Assembly: GCF_002128425.1 (NCBI RefSeq) | Contig: NZ_NESS01000001.1 | Location: 558,001-622,000 of the forward strand | Reading direction: 5' to 3' | DNA: 64,000 nt | Origin: Gottfriedia acidiceleris | Lineage (GTDB): Bacteria; Bacillota; Bacilli; Bacillales; Bacillaceae_G | Shown: positions 40,671 through 49,996 of the stretch, piece after piece | Layout of the letters: each line of letters starts with the position of its first letter | How positions within the stretch are numbered: position 1 is the stretch's first letter | Made by a program: the position numbers and the translations under genes | The notes under the pieces: model-generated | Database searches by the model: none | Told to the model about the DNA's origin: nothing | Seen by the model: the letters and a program-made list of their open reading frames with translations, nothing else

Positions 40671-41696
40671 ATGGAAAAGAAAGTTACAATGCAAGACATT
40701 GCAACACGATTAAACATCTCAAAAAACTCCGTATCGCAGGCTTTATCCGGAAAACCTGGCGTTAGTGAAGAAACAAGAAAGCTAATTCAAGATACTGCAG
40801 ATGAATTAGGTTATTCCTATTCAACTATTCGTACCCAAAAACAAGTAGAAGAAAAAACAATAAAAACCATTGGATTAATTGCTTCAGATCTTGCGTTTTC
40901 TTTAACTGGATTTTTTGGTGAAATTTATTTAAGTATTCAAAAAGAATTAAAAACTAAAGACATAAACTTTTTAATTGAATCAATCGATCAGCATTCGGTT
41001 GAAAATTTAATTATGCCTACTTTATTAACGAATCAAGAAATTGATGGATTATTGATTTTGTCTCATATTAATACAGACTACACTGCAAAAGTTATAAGCT
41101 CCGGTATTCCTACCGTTTTAATTGACCACCATGAACCATTCCTTCATGCTGATTCAATTTTAACGAATAATCGCTTTGCAGCATTTACAGCTGTTGAGCA
41201 CTTAATTAAATTAGGACATAAAGAAATTAGCTTCGTTGGAGATGTAGACATTTCACCAAGCTACCAGGAAAGATTAGAAGGATATTTTTTAGCTCTAAAA
41301 AAATATGGAATAGAACATGATGAAGCCCTACTGTTAAATCACGCAAAAGAAGAACAGGCTCATATTAAAGATTCCCTTGATCAATTTTCAAAACAACCTA
41401 CTGCCTATTTTTGTGTAAATGATGGACTTGGTTTTCTAGTTCAAACTGAATTACAACAAAGAGGATTCAATGTACCAGATGATGTATCTGTTTGTAGCTT
41501 TGACAATGGTCAGCTTTCTCAAATTGCAACACCAAAAATGACGACAATGGATATCGACCTAAACTTCTTCGGTAAAAAAGCAGTTGAACAATTATGCTGG
41601 AGAATTGAAAACAAAGACGAGCCAATACATGAAATTTTATTACCTACAAGACTAATTATTAGGGAATCAACTGGTGAGTTAGGAAAGCGGGAATGA
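40671..41696 (+). CDS. LacI-family repressor of the sugar operon
   Basis: 341 residues. The helix-turn-helix VTMQDIATRLNISKNSVSQALSGKPGVSEETRKLI is at 5-40, with a hinge region following, and a periplasmic-binding-like sensor domain fills the rest (IGLIASDLAF..., FVGDVDISPSYQERLEGYFLAL, VCSFDNGQLSQIATPKMTTMDID). It is divergent from the ABC importer operon, the usual place for its regulator. The ligand is presumably the imported sugar or its phosphate. AGGGGAG precedes the ATG. Confidence 0.92.
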   Translation: MEKKVTMQDIATRLNISKNSVSQALSGKPGVSEETRKLIQDTADELGYSYSTIRTQKQVEEKTIKTIGLIASDLAFSLTGFFGEIYLSIQKELKTKDINFLIESIDQHSVENLIMPTLLTNQEIDGLLILSHINTDYTAKVISSGIPTVLIDHHEPFLHADSILTNNRFAAFTAVEHLIKLGHKEISFVGDVDISPSYQERLEGYFLALKKYGIEHDEALLLNHAKEEQAHIKDSLDQFSKQPTAYFCVNDGLGFLVQTELQQRGFNVPDDVSVCSFDNGQLSQIATPKMTTMDIDLNFFGKKAVEQLCWRIENKDEPIHEILLPTRLIIRESTGELGKRE

Positions 41697-41748
41697 TCGG
41701 GTTTTAGAATAATGGGAACTTAAAGAATACAAATGTTTCGCTGTTTTG

Positions 41749-41787
41749 ACACGTTTACTTTATTTTTGGGTAAACGTGTTTTTTTAT
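41749..41787 (+). terminator. Rho-independent terminator after the LacI-family gene
   Basis: The perfect stem ACACGTTTAC/GTAAACGTGT followed by TTTTTT. Confidence 0.88.
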
Positions 41788-41917
41788 TTTTTGGTATTGT
41801 TATTGGTTTGATTTTGTTATTCAACATAATGCAATATAGTTGAAGAAGGTTTATGCTTAAAATCTTAGAATTCTATATAATAAAATATGTTATCGCGTAA
41901 TTGGAAAGGTGAATTTG

Positions 41918-42400
41918 ATGTCTAAAGAGGGATTAAAAGCTGCTATTGAGTATGGAGAAAAACTCCAAGAGTTTGATAATATTAAGGAAGCAGAGAAGTT
42001 CTTTTTGAAGTATAAAGATGATTTACTAAAACAATTAGAATTAATTAGCCAAGAATCCGACATTTTTAAAGCTGATTATATAATTGTAAGCTTAAAAAAT
42101 TTGGAAAAATGGTATTTTGAGTTATATGAAAATAATGAATTTGTTAAGTTAGGAATAAATAGAAATGAATTTGAAAAAGTAATGGCAATTTATTTTGGAG
42201 AAGTAGTTGTACAAAATCATAAAGAAGCAAAATGGGAAGTAGTTGAATTCCCATTTGTACCTGGAAAATACACATTTGGAGTAAGTAAAGACTTTTGTAG
42301 TATGACTTTAGGTAATGGGTTTATTGATCATTACAATGAGCCAATTAATAAAAGAAGAAACTCTTTATTTAGAAGGTATAATCATTATTTTAATGATTAA
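41918..42400 (+). CDS. Hypothetical cytosolic protein
   Basis: 160 residues from ATG 41918, eight bases after AAGG. The N-terminal half is helical and charged (ADYIIVSLKNLEKWYFELYE). The second half has YFGEVVVQNHKEAKWEVVEFPFVPGKYTFGVSKDFC, a pattern seen in some small Bacillus proteins of SUKH or DUF3806-like type, but no family can be named with confidence. No signal or membrane segment. Monocistronic with a hairpin terminator. Confidence 0.6.
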   Translation: MSKEGLKAAIEYGEKLQEFDNIKEAEKFFLKYKDDLLKQLELISQESDIFKADYIIVSLKNLEKWYFELYENNEFVKLGINRNEFEKVMAIYFGEVVVQNHKEAKWEVVEFPFVPGKYTFGVSKDFCSMTLGNGFIDHYNEPINKRRNSLFRRYNHYFND

Positions 42401-42449
42401 AACGATATACTTATTCAACTAACGCATGCTTATCTGTAGTATCGTTTTT
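42399..42449 (+). terminator. Terminator-like hairpin after the 160-residue ORF
   Basis: AAAACGATA (42399-42407) pairs with TATCGTTTT (42440-42448) and ends in Ts. A related TTCAACGTAAA(T/C)AACGATA motif recurs near 42458 and 42535 without a clear role. Confidence 0.55.
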
Positions 42450-42589
42450 ACCCGTATTCAACGTAAATAACGATATAAAAACAGCCTATTTTCTATCTTT
42501 GTTTACTTATTATATTTAATAATTAATTATAGTTTTCAACGTAAACAACGATAGGACTTTACTTGGAGAGGTGGGTATGATAGGCTCGT

Positions 42590-42904
42590 TTGCCTGATGA
42601 AACCTCTTTAACAAATTTGTTTGGAATGAGGTTAAAACCAAGTATTTGGGCAGTTATATTGAGATGTCTTTGGTTTGGCGGGTATTCAAGTAACTGTGAG
42701 TCTTTGAATGACGCAAAAATTAGAGCTGAAAAAGCATCAAAATTATTAATACAATATGCCCAAGAACATTCGCATATTGTATTGGTTGGCCATGGATTTT
42801 TTAATCTGTTGATTGCTAAAGAACTTAAAAAGAATGGTTGGATAGCAAATAAAAAAACAAGTTCGAAACATTGGCATACAACTACATTTTCAGTCGATCG
42901 TTAA
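42590..42904 (+). pseudogene. Histidine phosphatase family remnant
   Basis: 104 codons match the C-terminal part of a phosphoglycerate-mutase-like protein: LTNLFGMRLKPSIWAVILRCLWFGGYS, then ESLNDAKIRAEKASKLLI and VLVGHGFFN with the second catalytic His. The N-terminal RHG motif and about 75 residues are missing. The frame is closed just upstream by TAG and TGA, and no ribosome binding site fits a start, so the gene is 5'-truncated. A hairpin with a TTCG loop (42928-42945) still terminates it. Confidence 0.7.
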
Positions 42905-42927
42905 TAGATTTTTATTTTTAACAACAA

Positions 42928-42950
42928 GGGGTGCTTCGGCATCTCTTTTT
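42928..42950 (+). terminator. Rho-independent terminator with TTCG loop
   Basis: GGGGTGC-TTCG-GCATCTC with G-U pairs, then TTTTTT. Confidence 0.8.
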
Positions 42951-43056
42951 TGATTCAATAAATATCCTTTTCCTCCACTCACATAAAATGAAAAAGGAGA
43001 ATGAATTCATTATGAAATCATCCTCCAAATAGTTTGAAAATACTTATAGTGACTCC

Positions 43057-43455
43057 TCATTTACTAGCTAAACGTTTTTCAAAATTCGCCTTAAACAACA
43101 GAATAGCATCAATATTTACAGCAAAATCGTGGTCACTGATATTAAAATTAGTTATAAACTCGTCAGACCTTTCACGAACCATAATTGTCGGACGGTTATT
43201 TTCACCAATCGATTCCGCCGTTACACCACTTCCATAAATATACCAGTTAGTTTCAGTTGGCTTTTTATTTGCATTTTTAGATAAGTCATTTTTTATTATT
43301 TCGCATAAATTATCCATAAAATCTTCATTAAGATTAATGACTTTTCCAAATTTACCCTCAACAGTTAAATCAGCATCTCCATACCATATATTCCTACTTG
43401 TTCGCTTTCCGTCTTCTGAAGTGTAAGTTTCATCATACAAAATCTTCATTTTCAT
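43057..43455 (-). CDS. Hypothetical protein
   Basis: About 132 residues starting MKMKILYDETYTSEDGKR (ATG 43455 or, two codons later, 43449; ACGGGGTGG upstream). The sequence alternates short strands and one central helix (NEDFMDNLCEIIKNDLSKNA). No family was recognised. No membrane or signal segment and no obvious partner gene. Confidence 0.6.
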   Translation of the reverse strand: MKMKILYDETYTSEDGKRTSRNIWYGDADLTVEGKFGKVINLNEDFMDNLCEIIKNDLSKNANKKPTETNWYIYGSGVTAESIGENNRPTIMVRERSDEFITNFNISDHDFAVNIDAILLFKANFEKRLASK

Positions 43456-43651
43456 TACCACCCCGTTAAAATATAATTTCTTAAGCCTATTTTATACTAA
43501 TTAGAAATTGTAAAATAGCTTGCAGTTAGTCACACTATACTTTAGGATTGTCTAATTTAATTCAAAAAAAACCAGTTTAATTTAAAATAGCCTATTTATT
43601 AATAAAAAGGAGCCCACCAACTCAATCCACATCCCTTTAACTAGTAAAATA

Positions 43652-44299
43652 TTAAACTAAATTCTCCAAACGCTTATTTAACCGATTTCTCCAATCTTCT
43701 GCTAACTCAGGAACTTCCAATATCGCTTTAATCCCTTCAACGTCTTTTGGATGATGGAAATAAATCTCATTGCAATATAAAACCGAAACTTTGTTTTTTT
43801 GAGTTTCGATTAATTCTATTTTTGAATCTTTTCTGATCGTTCCTTCTTTTAATACACGGCATAAGTAGCCTGTAAAACCAGTTTCTACGATTCTCTTAAG
43901 TGCTACATTCGTTCTCCTTGTAATTGTGTCACAAGGTATTCTACTTTGTGTAATTTGTATGATAGCATCACCAATTTGGTAGATATCGCCAATGCATACG
44001 TCCTTTTCTAGCATATTTGTAACTGTAATATTCTCTCCAAATGCAGAAAGTGGTAAATTTATATTAAACTCTTTTTCCCATAGCTCGTAGTGCTCATATG
44101 AATACACACATACAGCTCGATCTGGGCCCCCATGATGCTTTAAGTCGGCAACTCCATCACCTTTAAAGCCTTCTTTGGATAAGTAAACTTCTTCTATTTC
44201 CTTTTTACAAATCCCCGTTATCATCTCTTTGTTTTCGCCGTATTCCATTTTACTCGGTAATCCTACTGCAAGATTAATTAACTCAACTTTATTTGCCAT
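43652..44299 (-). CDS. MOSC-domain protein (YiiM-like)
   Basis: 215 residues from ATG 44299. The MOSC beta-barrel contains GDGVADLKHHGGPDRAVCVYSYEHYELWEKE near 50 and the conserved Cys in SRIPCDTITRR near 128; a 3-alpha domain (YFHHPKDVEGIKAILEVPELAEDWRNRL) ends the protein, as in E. coli YiiM. MOSC proteins carry molybdenum cofactor or its sulfur and reduce N-hydroxylated bases. The gene follows modB in the molybdenum locus, in agreement with Moco use. Confidence 0.88.
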   Translation of the reverse strand: MANKVELINLAVGLPSKMEYGENKEMITGICKKEIEEVYLSKEGFKGDGVADLKHHGGPDRAVCVYSYEHYELWEKEFNINLPLSAFGENITVTNMLEKDVCIGDIYQIGDAIIQITQSRIPCDTITRRTNVALKRIVETGFTGYLCRVLKEGTIRKDSKIELIETQKNKVSVLYCNEIYFHHPKDVEGIKAILEVPELAEDWRNRLNKRLENLV

Positions 44300-44438
44300 A
44301 CTTTCCACCATCTCCTTTTAAGGTTTCTAATGGTAAAACTCGGTTTTATTTTATGTAAACTAGAATTCTGGAATTAAAAGGAAAAATCTCCTACATACAG
44401 ATTATATACTAATTAAGAGACAATATAAATTTGCAAAA

Positions 44439-45095
44439 TTATTTTTGTTTCAACTGTACTACTAAAAGCATAATAAAAGAAATTAAGACCATTGAAAGCA
44501 CCCATAACCAAGCCATTTTCATATTTCCAGAATCAATTGCTAAATAAATTGCCGTCGGGACAGTTTGAGTTACACCTGGTATGTTTCCAGCAAACATAAG
44601 TGTAGCACCGAACTCCCCTAGTACTCTAGCAAAGCTTAGAATGCTTCCTGAGATAATGGCTTTTAATGAAAGTGGAATTGAAATAAAGAAAAAAACGTTC
44701 CATTCATTTGCTCCACAAACTCGAGCTGCCTCTTCAATCTCGTTATCTACACTTTGAAATCCAGTTTTTGCCGATTGATACATAAGCGGAAATGCAACTA
44801 CAATTGAAGCAATTACAGCGGCCCACCATGTAAAAACAATTGGCTGTTTAAATAGCCATTCGATCATTTTTCCGACAAAGCTTTGTCTTCCGAAAATGAC
44901 TAATAGTAAAAATCCTACAACAGTAGGAGGAAGAACTAAAGGTAACATTAAAATTGTTTCTAGAAGTGTTTTACCTTTAAAAGATTTCATAGAGAGAATT
45001 CTTCCAGCTATAGTCCCTAAAATAATAACGATAACTCCTGCGACGATCGTAACCTTAAGGGAAATCTTAAGGGGTATTAAAAACTCTTCTAACAA
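44439..45095 (-). CDS. modB: Molybdate ABC transporter permease
   Basis: 218 residues with five to six membrane segments. The EAA loop DNEIEEAARVCGANEWNVFFFISIPLSLKAI near 125, LPLVLPPTVVGFLLL near 50, and RVLGEFGATLMFAGNIPGVTQTVPTAIY near 165 are the hallmark of ModB. It forms the membrane channel for molybdate. Neither modA nor modC is next to it here; both partners must be encoded elsewhere, or the gene is an orphan. Confidence 0.93.
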   Translation of the reverse strand: MLEEFLIPLKISLKVTIVAGVIVIILGTIAGRILSMKSFKGKTLLETILMLPLVLPPTVVGFLLLVIFGRQSFVGKMIEWLFKQPIVFTWWAAVIASIVVAFPLMYQSAKTGFQSVDNEIEEAARVCGANEWNVFFFISIPLSLKAIISGSILSFARVLGEFGATLMFAGNIPGVTQTVPTAIYLAIDSGNMKMAWLWVLSMVLISFIMLLVVQLKQK

Positions 45096-45148
45096 TTAAT
45101 CTCCTCATTTCAAATCATTTTTCATCTATTTCTTAAATATTTTACCTT

Positions 45149-45682
45149 TTAATCCTCTATGAAATTATCTCCTGTAATTTCATTTATCAAGAAATCTAAA
45201 TAATTCTCTTCATCCTCAAGAAGGAAATAGTGATACTCTTTCAATCTACTCTCTTCAATCTCAACATGGCTTATCACACATTTAATATTCGATAATAAAT
45301 CAAGTAAATCTAGATCATCCTCACTTCTTATTAATACTACTTTTGGGTAACTTTCCCTTTTATAACCTTCAATAAAAATAATATCAGTAGAAAAAAAGCG
45401 ATATAATTCAATTGTTTTCTTTAAATTCCAATTGATTGAATTTGTTCTTAATTGTAAGACTCCATCACCTTCAACGCTAGAAACGATTGCTCCTGCATTC
45501 AAGTGACGAATACTGTCTTTACGATTTGTTTCTAAATCAGGAGCACCGCCATGCCCGTGATGTTTTATAGTAGCAGCTAATAATCCTTGATGATTTGCCT
45601 GTTTGATTAGTTTTTCAGTCAGTGTTGTTTTCCCACTATTTTGATAGCCTACGATTTGTATAATGGAATGTTTCTTATTCAT
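45149..45682 (-). CDS. mobB: Molybdopterin-guanine dinucleotide biosynthesis protein MobB
   Basis: 177 residues from ATG 45682. The P-loop GYQNSGKTTL is near 12-21, followed by TIKHHGHGGAPDLETNRKDSIRHLNAGA, the MobB signature, and FIEGYKRESYPKVVLIR near 105. It is a GTP-binding helper of MobA in forming the guanine dinucleotide form of Moco used by FdhA-type enzymes. It lies 53 bases upstream of modB on the same strand, so the two may be cotranscribed. Confidence 0.93.
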   Translation of the reverse strand: MNKKHSIIQIVGYQNSGKTTLTEKLIKQANHQGLLAATIKHHGHGGAPDLETNRKDSIRHLNAGAIVSSVEGDGVLQLRTNSINWNLKKTIELYRFFSTDIIFIEGYKRESYPKVVLIRSEDDLDLLDLLSNIKCVISHVEIEESRLKEYHYFLLEDEENYLDFLINEITGDNFIED

Positions 45683-45924
45683 CGCTCTCAATTCCTTTTT
45701 ATGAAATACTCTTATTATAAGGAGCCCACTTTAAAAAACACCATAAATACAAAAATCAATTTAATCGATTTTGATTCATGGTTGAGTAGTTTATTTCAAT
45801 TACTAGTTTCGAACTTTCTTTAACTAAAATTTAGTTGTAGATGTGCACAAAAGTTTTTTTCTTTAAATTTTCTAACCATTGTTTTATGATAAGAAAAACA
45901 GAACTAAGTTAAGGGGTATTTGTA

Positions 45925-46281
45925 ATGTCTAAAGTCATCCATGAATTTAATGACTATATACGAAAACTGCGTAAAGAGCTATTTGGTAAAGGGCCTGAAA
46001 GAATCCATACTGTTTTTGTTGAAAATATGGCTGTTTCAACTTTGTATGGAAATCTTACTCCTACCGAGCTATTTATCGCTCAAACTTCTGAAGGGCGTGA
46101 TATCGTACATAATGCTAGAACTAAGATGATTCAAGATGTATATGCGAAAAATCCTCCAGTTAAGTTAGAAGAAATCGTTGATGCTAAGTTTATCAATCTT
46201 TTCTCCGATATGAAAGTTGAAGAAGATATTGCGATTTCAGTATTTGTGTTTGATAAAAAATTGGAAAACTTAATTGATTAA
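45925..46281 (+). CDS. DUF2294 domain protein
   Basis: 118 residues. HEFNDYIRKLRKELFGKGPERIHTVFVENMAVSTLYGNLTPTELFIAQTSEGRDIVHNAR is the DUF2294 signature. Function unknown. It is the only plus-strand gene inside the molybdenum locus, between the moaC end and mobB, and AAGGGG precedes its ATG. Whether it has a part in molybdenum metabolism is unproven. Confidence 0.85.
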   Translation: MSKVIHEFNDYIRKLRKELFGKGPERIHTVFVENMAVSTLYGNLTPTELFIAQTSEGRDIVHNARTKMIQDVYAKNPPVKLEEIVDAKFINLFSDMKVEEDIAISVFVFDKKLENLID

Positions 46282-46321
46282 ATAGGAGATGCTATTAATT
46301 AATTAAGCTTATGTTCCAATC

Positions 46322-46804
46322 TTATTTATGGAAAAAGTCGCCGCTTTTACCACCTGTTTTTTGAACTAAAAACGTTTCCTTTATGACCATACTTTTATCA
46401 ACGGCTTTACACATATCGTAAAATGTAAGGCCTGCTACACTTACAGCTGTAAGTGCCTCCATTTCGACTCCAGTTTTCCCACTGCATTTCACTGTAGCAC
46501 GGATGATTAAATCGTAACCATTAGGTGCCTCTACATATTCGAATGTAAAGTCAGTCCCAGAAAGTGCGATTGGGTGACACATTGGAATAATGTCTGAAGT
46601 TTTTTTAGCTCCCATAATGCCAGCAATTTGTGCAACATTTAGCGGATCACCTTTTTTAATTAATCCATTTTGAATTGCTTCATACAATTCCGTTGAAATC
46701 GAAATTGTACTTTGCGCAATTGCTGTTCTAGTTGTAATGTCTTTTTCTGATATATCGACCATTTTAGGTCTTCCTTCTTTATTCCAATGGGAAAATTCAC
46801 TCAT
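46322..46804 (-). CDS. moaC: Cyclic pyranopterin monophosphate synthase MoaC
   Basis: 160 residues, the usual length. [17 protein letters not shown] near 15, [18 protein letters not shown] near 75 and [28 protein letters not shown] near 110 contain the known active-site His, Glu and Lys positions. It completes cPMP formation after MoaA. Last gene of the minus-strand moa operon; AGGAGG precedes the ATG. Confidence 0.97.
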   Translation of the reverse strand: MSEFSHWNKEGRPKMVDISEKDITTRTAIAQSTISISTELYEAIQNGLIKKGDPLNVAQIAGIMGAKKTSDIIPMCHPIALSGTDFTFEYVEAPNGYDLIIRATVKCSGKTGVEMEALTAVSVAGLTFYDMCKAVDKSMVIKETFLVQKTGGKSGDFFHK

Positions 46805-46847
46805 GGGAGTTCCTCCTGGTAATTCTTAAATTTGATTGTTCATTTTT

Positions 46848-47417
46848 TCAAATCCAGTCATTCGGACGATTTATATTCTTAAAGATCATATCGTCACTTG
46901 AAAATTGGACAGTCATTACATGCACTTCACTGAATAATAACTGAACTTTTCGATTGTTTTTATCTAAAATCTCTTTCATTTTTTCGATGCTATTCCGATG
47001 ATAAAGCGCAAATAGTGGTTGTAGTTTATCGGACTGAATCGGTACGATTGCATCAACATTCGTATTTTCTGCCTTGGCGATCATATTTTTTACAAAGTCA
47101 GCTGTAATAAAAGGTGTGTCACAGGCTAAGACAAAATACCAGTCATAGCGTGGTCTGTTTGAAAATGCGTTGTACATCGCATACAAAGGTCCTTGGTATT
47201 CTTCAGCTTCTCCTTCAATGACAAAGTCTAGATCATTTTTACTAAAATACGGAACTAGTTTTTCGTTTGTTGAAATGATAATAGGTGAAATAGAATTTTC
47301 CTTTAAGGCTTCTACACTATATTCATACAATAATTTGTCTTTATACGTTTCAAACATTTTTGGTTTACCGTAACGGGAGGATTTCCCACCTGCTAAAACG
47401 ACGCCAGCTATGTTCAT
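46848..47417 (-). CDS. mobA: Molybdenum cofactor guanylyltransferase MobA
   Basis: 189 residues. The nucleotidyltransferase motif IAGVVLAGGKSSRYGKPKM is at 2-20 and the metal-binding Asp in FVLACDTPFI near 96. It couples GMP to Mo-molybdopterin. The ATG overlaps the moaB stop by four bases. Confidence 0.95.
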   Translation of the reverse strand: MNIAGVVLAGGKSSRYGKPKMFETYKDKLLYEYSVEALKENSISPIIISTNEKLVPYFSKNDLDFVIEGEAEEYQGPLYAMYNAFSNRPRYDWYFVLACDTPFITADFVKNMIAKAENTNVDAIVPIQSDKLQPLFALYHRNSIEKMKEILDKNNRKVQLLFSEVHVMTVQFSSDDMIFKNINRPNDWI

Positions 47418-47908
47418 TGTCTATTTAATTCTTCCACAAAATGTTGGCATGTTGGTAAAATAAGTTTTGACATTGCTAGATTTACTGCGTTCTTTGAACC
47501 TGGAATTACGTATATCGCTTTATCATGAAAACTACCTGCGATTGCTCTACTAAACATAGCCTTTGCACCGATTTCTGAGTAACTTAATGAACGGAACAGT
47601 TCTCCAAATCCTTGCATTTCTTTATCGAGCATCTTAGAAATTGCTTCATATGTAACATCTCTTTTCGTAAAACCAGTACCACCAGTTATGATAATAATTT
47701 GAATCGAATCATCTTCACTCCACGTTCTAACAATCGAATCGATTAATGCTATTTCATCTTTTGTCATTTTATAATCATGAACAATATGATTTTTCTCATT
47801 TAACAAAGCTTTAATTAGTTTACCGCTCTCATCAGTTTCAACAGTTCTAGTATCACTAACTGTTAAAACCGCAGCTGTAACAACCGCTTTTTCATTATGT
47901 TTATGCAT
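47414..47908 (-). CDS. moaB: Molybdopterin adenylyltransferase-type protein MoaB
   Basis: 164 residues from the second of two adjacent ATGs, which has the better spacing from AAGGTGG. The MogA/MoaB fold shows AAVLTVSDTRTVETDESGKLI near 14 and the GGTGFTKRDVTYEAI motif near 83. It activates molybdopterin by adenylylation before MoeA inserts molybdate. Second-to-third position in the operon between moaD and mobA. Confidence 0.93.
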   Translation of the reverse strand: MHKHNEKAVVTAAVLTVSDTRTVETDESGKLIKALLNEKNHIVHDYKMTKDEIALIDSIVRTWSEDDSIQIIIITGGTGFTKRDVTYEAISKMLDKEMQGFGELFRSLSYSEIGAKAMFSRAIAGSFHDKAIYVIPGSKNAVNLAMSKLILPTCQHFVEELNRQ

Positions 47909-47941
47909 CATTCCACCTTCTTTCATGCCTAATTAAATCCA

Positions 47942-48178
47942 TTATCCTCCACTTACTGGTGGAATAAATGCGATCGTATCTCCATCGTTTACAATTTCTT
48001 CATCTGTTACAAATTCTTCATTTATTGCAGTCATAATCTGATTCAGTTGTGGTAAATCATAGTTATTCATAAGCCAGTCTTTTAACTCTTTTACGTTTAT
48101 CCCACTTTTATCAGTTACCGTCAATTCATCAGTACCAGCTTTCTCACGTAAATGAGCAAATAATAAAACTTTAATCAT
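47942..48178 (-). CDS. moaD: Molybdopterin synthase small subunit MoaD
   Basis: 78 residues, ubiquitin-like fold ending in PPVSGG, the C-terminal Gly-Gly that MoeB adenylylates and that carries the thiocarboxylate sulfur. The ATG overlaps the moaE stop (ATGA), as expected for the two subunits. Confidence 0.95.
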   Translation of the reverse strand: MIKVLLFAHLREKAGTDELTVTDKSGINVKELKDWLMNNYDLPQLNQIMTAINEEFVTDEEIVNDGDTIAFIPPVSGG

Positions 48179-48654
48179 TTGAATTCCTCCATATTTGGTT
48201 TTCCTTTTTCGTATGGTGTATTTTCTAATTGGTCACCGATCCACATCGTACCATCTTCCCAAAACTCTTTTTTCCAAATCGGAACGATTTGTTTAATTCG
48301 TTCGATTGCGAATTCATTTGCTTCGTAAGCAACTTTACGATGCGGAGAAGAAACTGCAATGACTACAGCAATATCGCTAATCTCTAATCTTCCTACTCTA
48401 TGAGTAATCGCAACAATTGCTTCTGGCCATTTTTGCTTGATTTCATCACCAATTTGGGCAAGTTTTTTTACGGCCATTGTTTCATATGCTTGATACTCTA
48501 GCGACAAAGTCTTTTTTCCTTTTGTTAACTCCCTGACTGTACCAATAAAAACAGTAATTGCTCCTGCATTTCTACTTTTTACTTTATCTGAAACTTCCTC
48601 AACAACAATAGGTGTATCGACAATATTAAATAATGTTTGTTCCAAGTAAACCAC
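48175..48654 (-). CDS. moaE: Molybdopterin synthase catalytic subunit MoaE
   Basis: 159 residues from GTG 48654; a TTG three codons later (MEQTLFNI...) is about as likely, because the upstream site is weak. Family motifs are AGAITVFIGTVRELTKGKKTLSLEYQAYE near 30 and the catalytic Lys region VAYEANEFAIERIKQIVPIWKKEFWEDGTMW near 120. It transfers MoaD sulfur to cPMP. Confidence 0.95.
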   Translation of the reverse strand: MVYLEQTLFNIVDTPIVVEEVSDKVKSRNAGAITVFIGTVRELTKGKKTLSLEYQAYETMAVKKLAQIGDEIKQKWPEAIVAITHRVGRLEISDIAVVIAVSSPHRKVAYEANEFAIERIKQIVPIWKKEFWEDGTMWIGDQLENTPYEKGKPNMEEFK

Positions 48655-48687
48655 TTCACTTTTCTTAAATTAATAGAATACTACTGC

Positions 48688-49977
48688 TTATTTATACGCT
48701 GGAATAAATTCATACCAAGGCCATTTACTTCCTTCATGGCCTTCTAATAATAGTAAGTCGACTGACATACCTTTTTCATATTTTCTAGTTCCTCCAGGTA
48801 ATACAATAAAAGCATCTGTATAAGCTAACGAAGATACAGCGCTCGACTTATCAAAACCTGCTGGAATTGCTGTTAATTGACCTTCTTGATAAACAATTTT
48901 TCCTCTTACAAATCTTGTAAATGGATTTGGTTTTGGAAAGTTTTCTCCTAAAATTGCACTTACTCGTTTAAAATGTGGTGTTTCGTTAAATAAATAAGTT
49001 TGGATAATCGGTCTCACAAATAGTTCAAATCCTACAAAACAAGCAGATGGATTTCCTGATAAACCGAATAATAATTTATTTTCAAAATGCGCTACTGTTG
49101 TTACACTTCCTGGACGCATTGCGATTTTATTAAATAAAACTGTCGCTCCTAATCTGGCGTAAATATCTGGTAAATAGTCATAATCACCGACAGATACACC
49201 ACCTGTAGTAATTAAAATATCAACTTGCTCTAAGGCATTTTTAACTTCTGAAAAACAAGTATCCAAATCATCACTAAACTTTCCTAAATATTTAGGAATC
49301 GCACCTGCTTTTTGAATTTGAGCGAGAACCATATAAGAATTACTATTGCGAATTTTACCAGGTTCAAGTTCTTGATCGACATCAAGCAGCTCACTCCCTG
49401 TCGCAATGACTCCGATGACTGGCTTCTTCGCAACAGGAACTTGGCTATATCCAAATGTAGCAAGTAAAGCGATAACTCCAGGGTTGATTTCAGTTCCTTT
49501 TTTAACAAGAATATCACCTTTATGCGTTTCTTCCCCTTGGAATGAAATATTATCGCCTTTTTGATAAGAACGTTTAATTTCAATAAACGTTTTACCTTCA
49601 GTTTTAATCTCTTTCGCTAATTCAAGCATGACAACGGCTGAACAACCTTGAGGTATTTGAGCCCCGGTCATAATACGAACAGCCTGCAATGGCGCTACTT
49701 CACTTGGAAAAACTGAACCGGCTCCAATTTCTCCAACTACTTCAAAAATTGTTGGATTTTCATTGCTTGTAAGAATAGTATCTTCAGCTCGAATCGCAAA
49801 ACCATCATATGGAGAGCGGTCGAATGCAGGTATATCCTGATCCGCTTTAATATCATCAGCTAATAGTCGTCCATATGCTAAATCAATTGATACCATTTCT
49901 TGTGATCCATGTGTAGCAAAATCCATCACTTTACGAACTGCTTCTTCTATTGGTAGTGGAATTCGTTTTTCGACCAT
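48688..49977 (-). CDS. moeA: Molybdopterin molybdenumtransferase MoeA
   Basis: 429 residues from ATG 49977, nine bases after GAGAGG; the ATG three codons earlier touches that site. ADQDIPAFDRSPYDGFAIRAED near 55, GVIATGSELLD near 190, ITTGGVSVGDYDYLPD near 255 and LSGNPSACFVGFELFVRP near 310 are the family marks. It inserts molybdate into adenylylated molybdopterin. Lies 11 bases after moeB. Confidence 0.97.
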   Translation of the reverse strand: MVEKRIPLPIEEAVRKVMDFATHGSQEMVSIDLAYGRLLADDIKADQDIPAFDRSPYDGFAIRAEDTILTSNENPTIFEVVGEIGAGSVFPSEVAPLQAVRIMTGAQIPQGCSAVVMLELAKEIKTEGKTFIEIKRSYQKGDNISFQGEETHKGDILVKKGTEINPGVIALLATFGYSQVPVAKKPVIGVIATGSELLDVDQELEPGKIRNSNSYMVLAQIQKAGAIPKYLGKFSDDLDTCFSEVKNALEQVDILITTGGVSVGDYDYLPDIYARLGATVLFNKIAMRPGSVTTVAHFENKLLFGLSGNPSACFVGFELFVRPIIQTYLFNETPHFKRVSAILGENFPKPNPFTRFVRGKIVYQEGQLTAIPAGFDKSSAVSSLAYTDAFIVLPGGTRKYEKGMSVDLLLLEGHEGSKWPWYEFIPAYK

Positions 49978-49996
49978 TCTTTTCATCCTCTCACTA

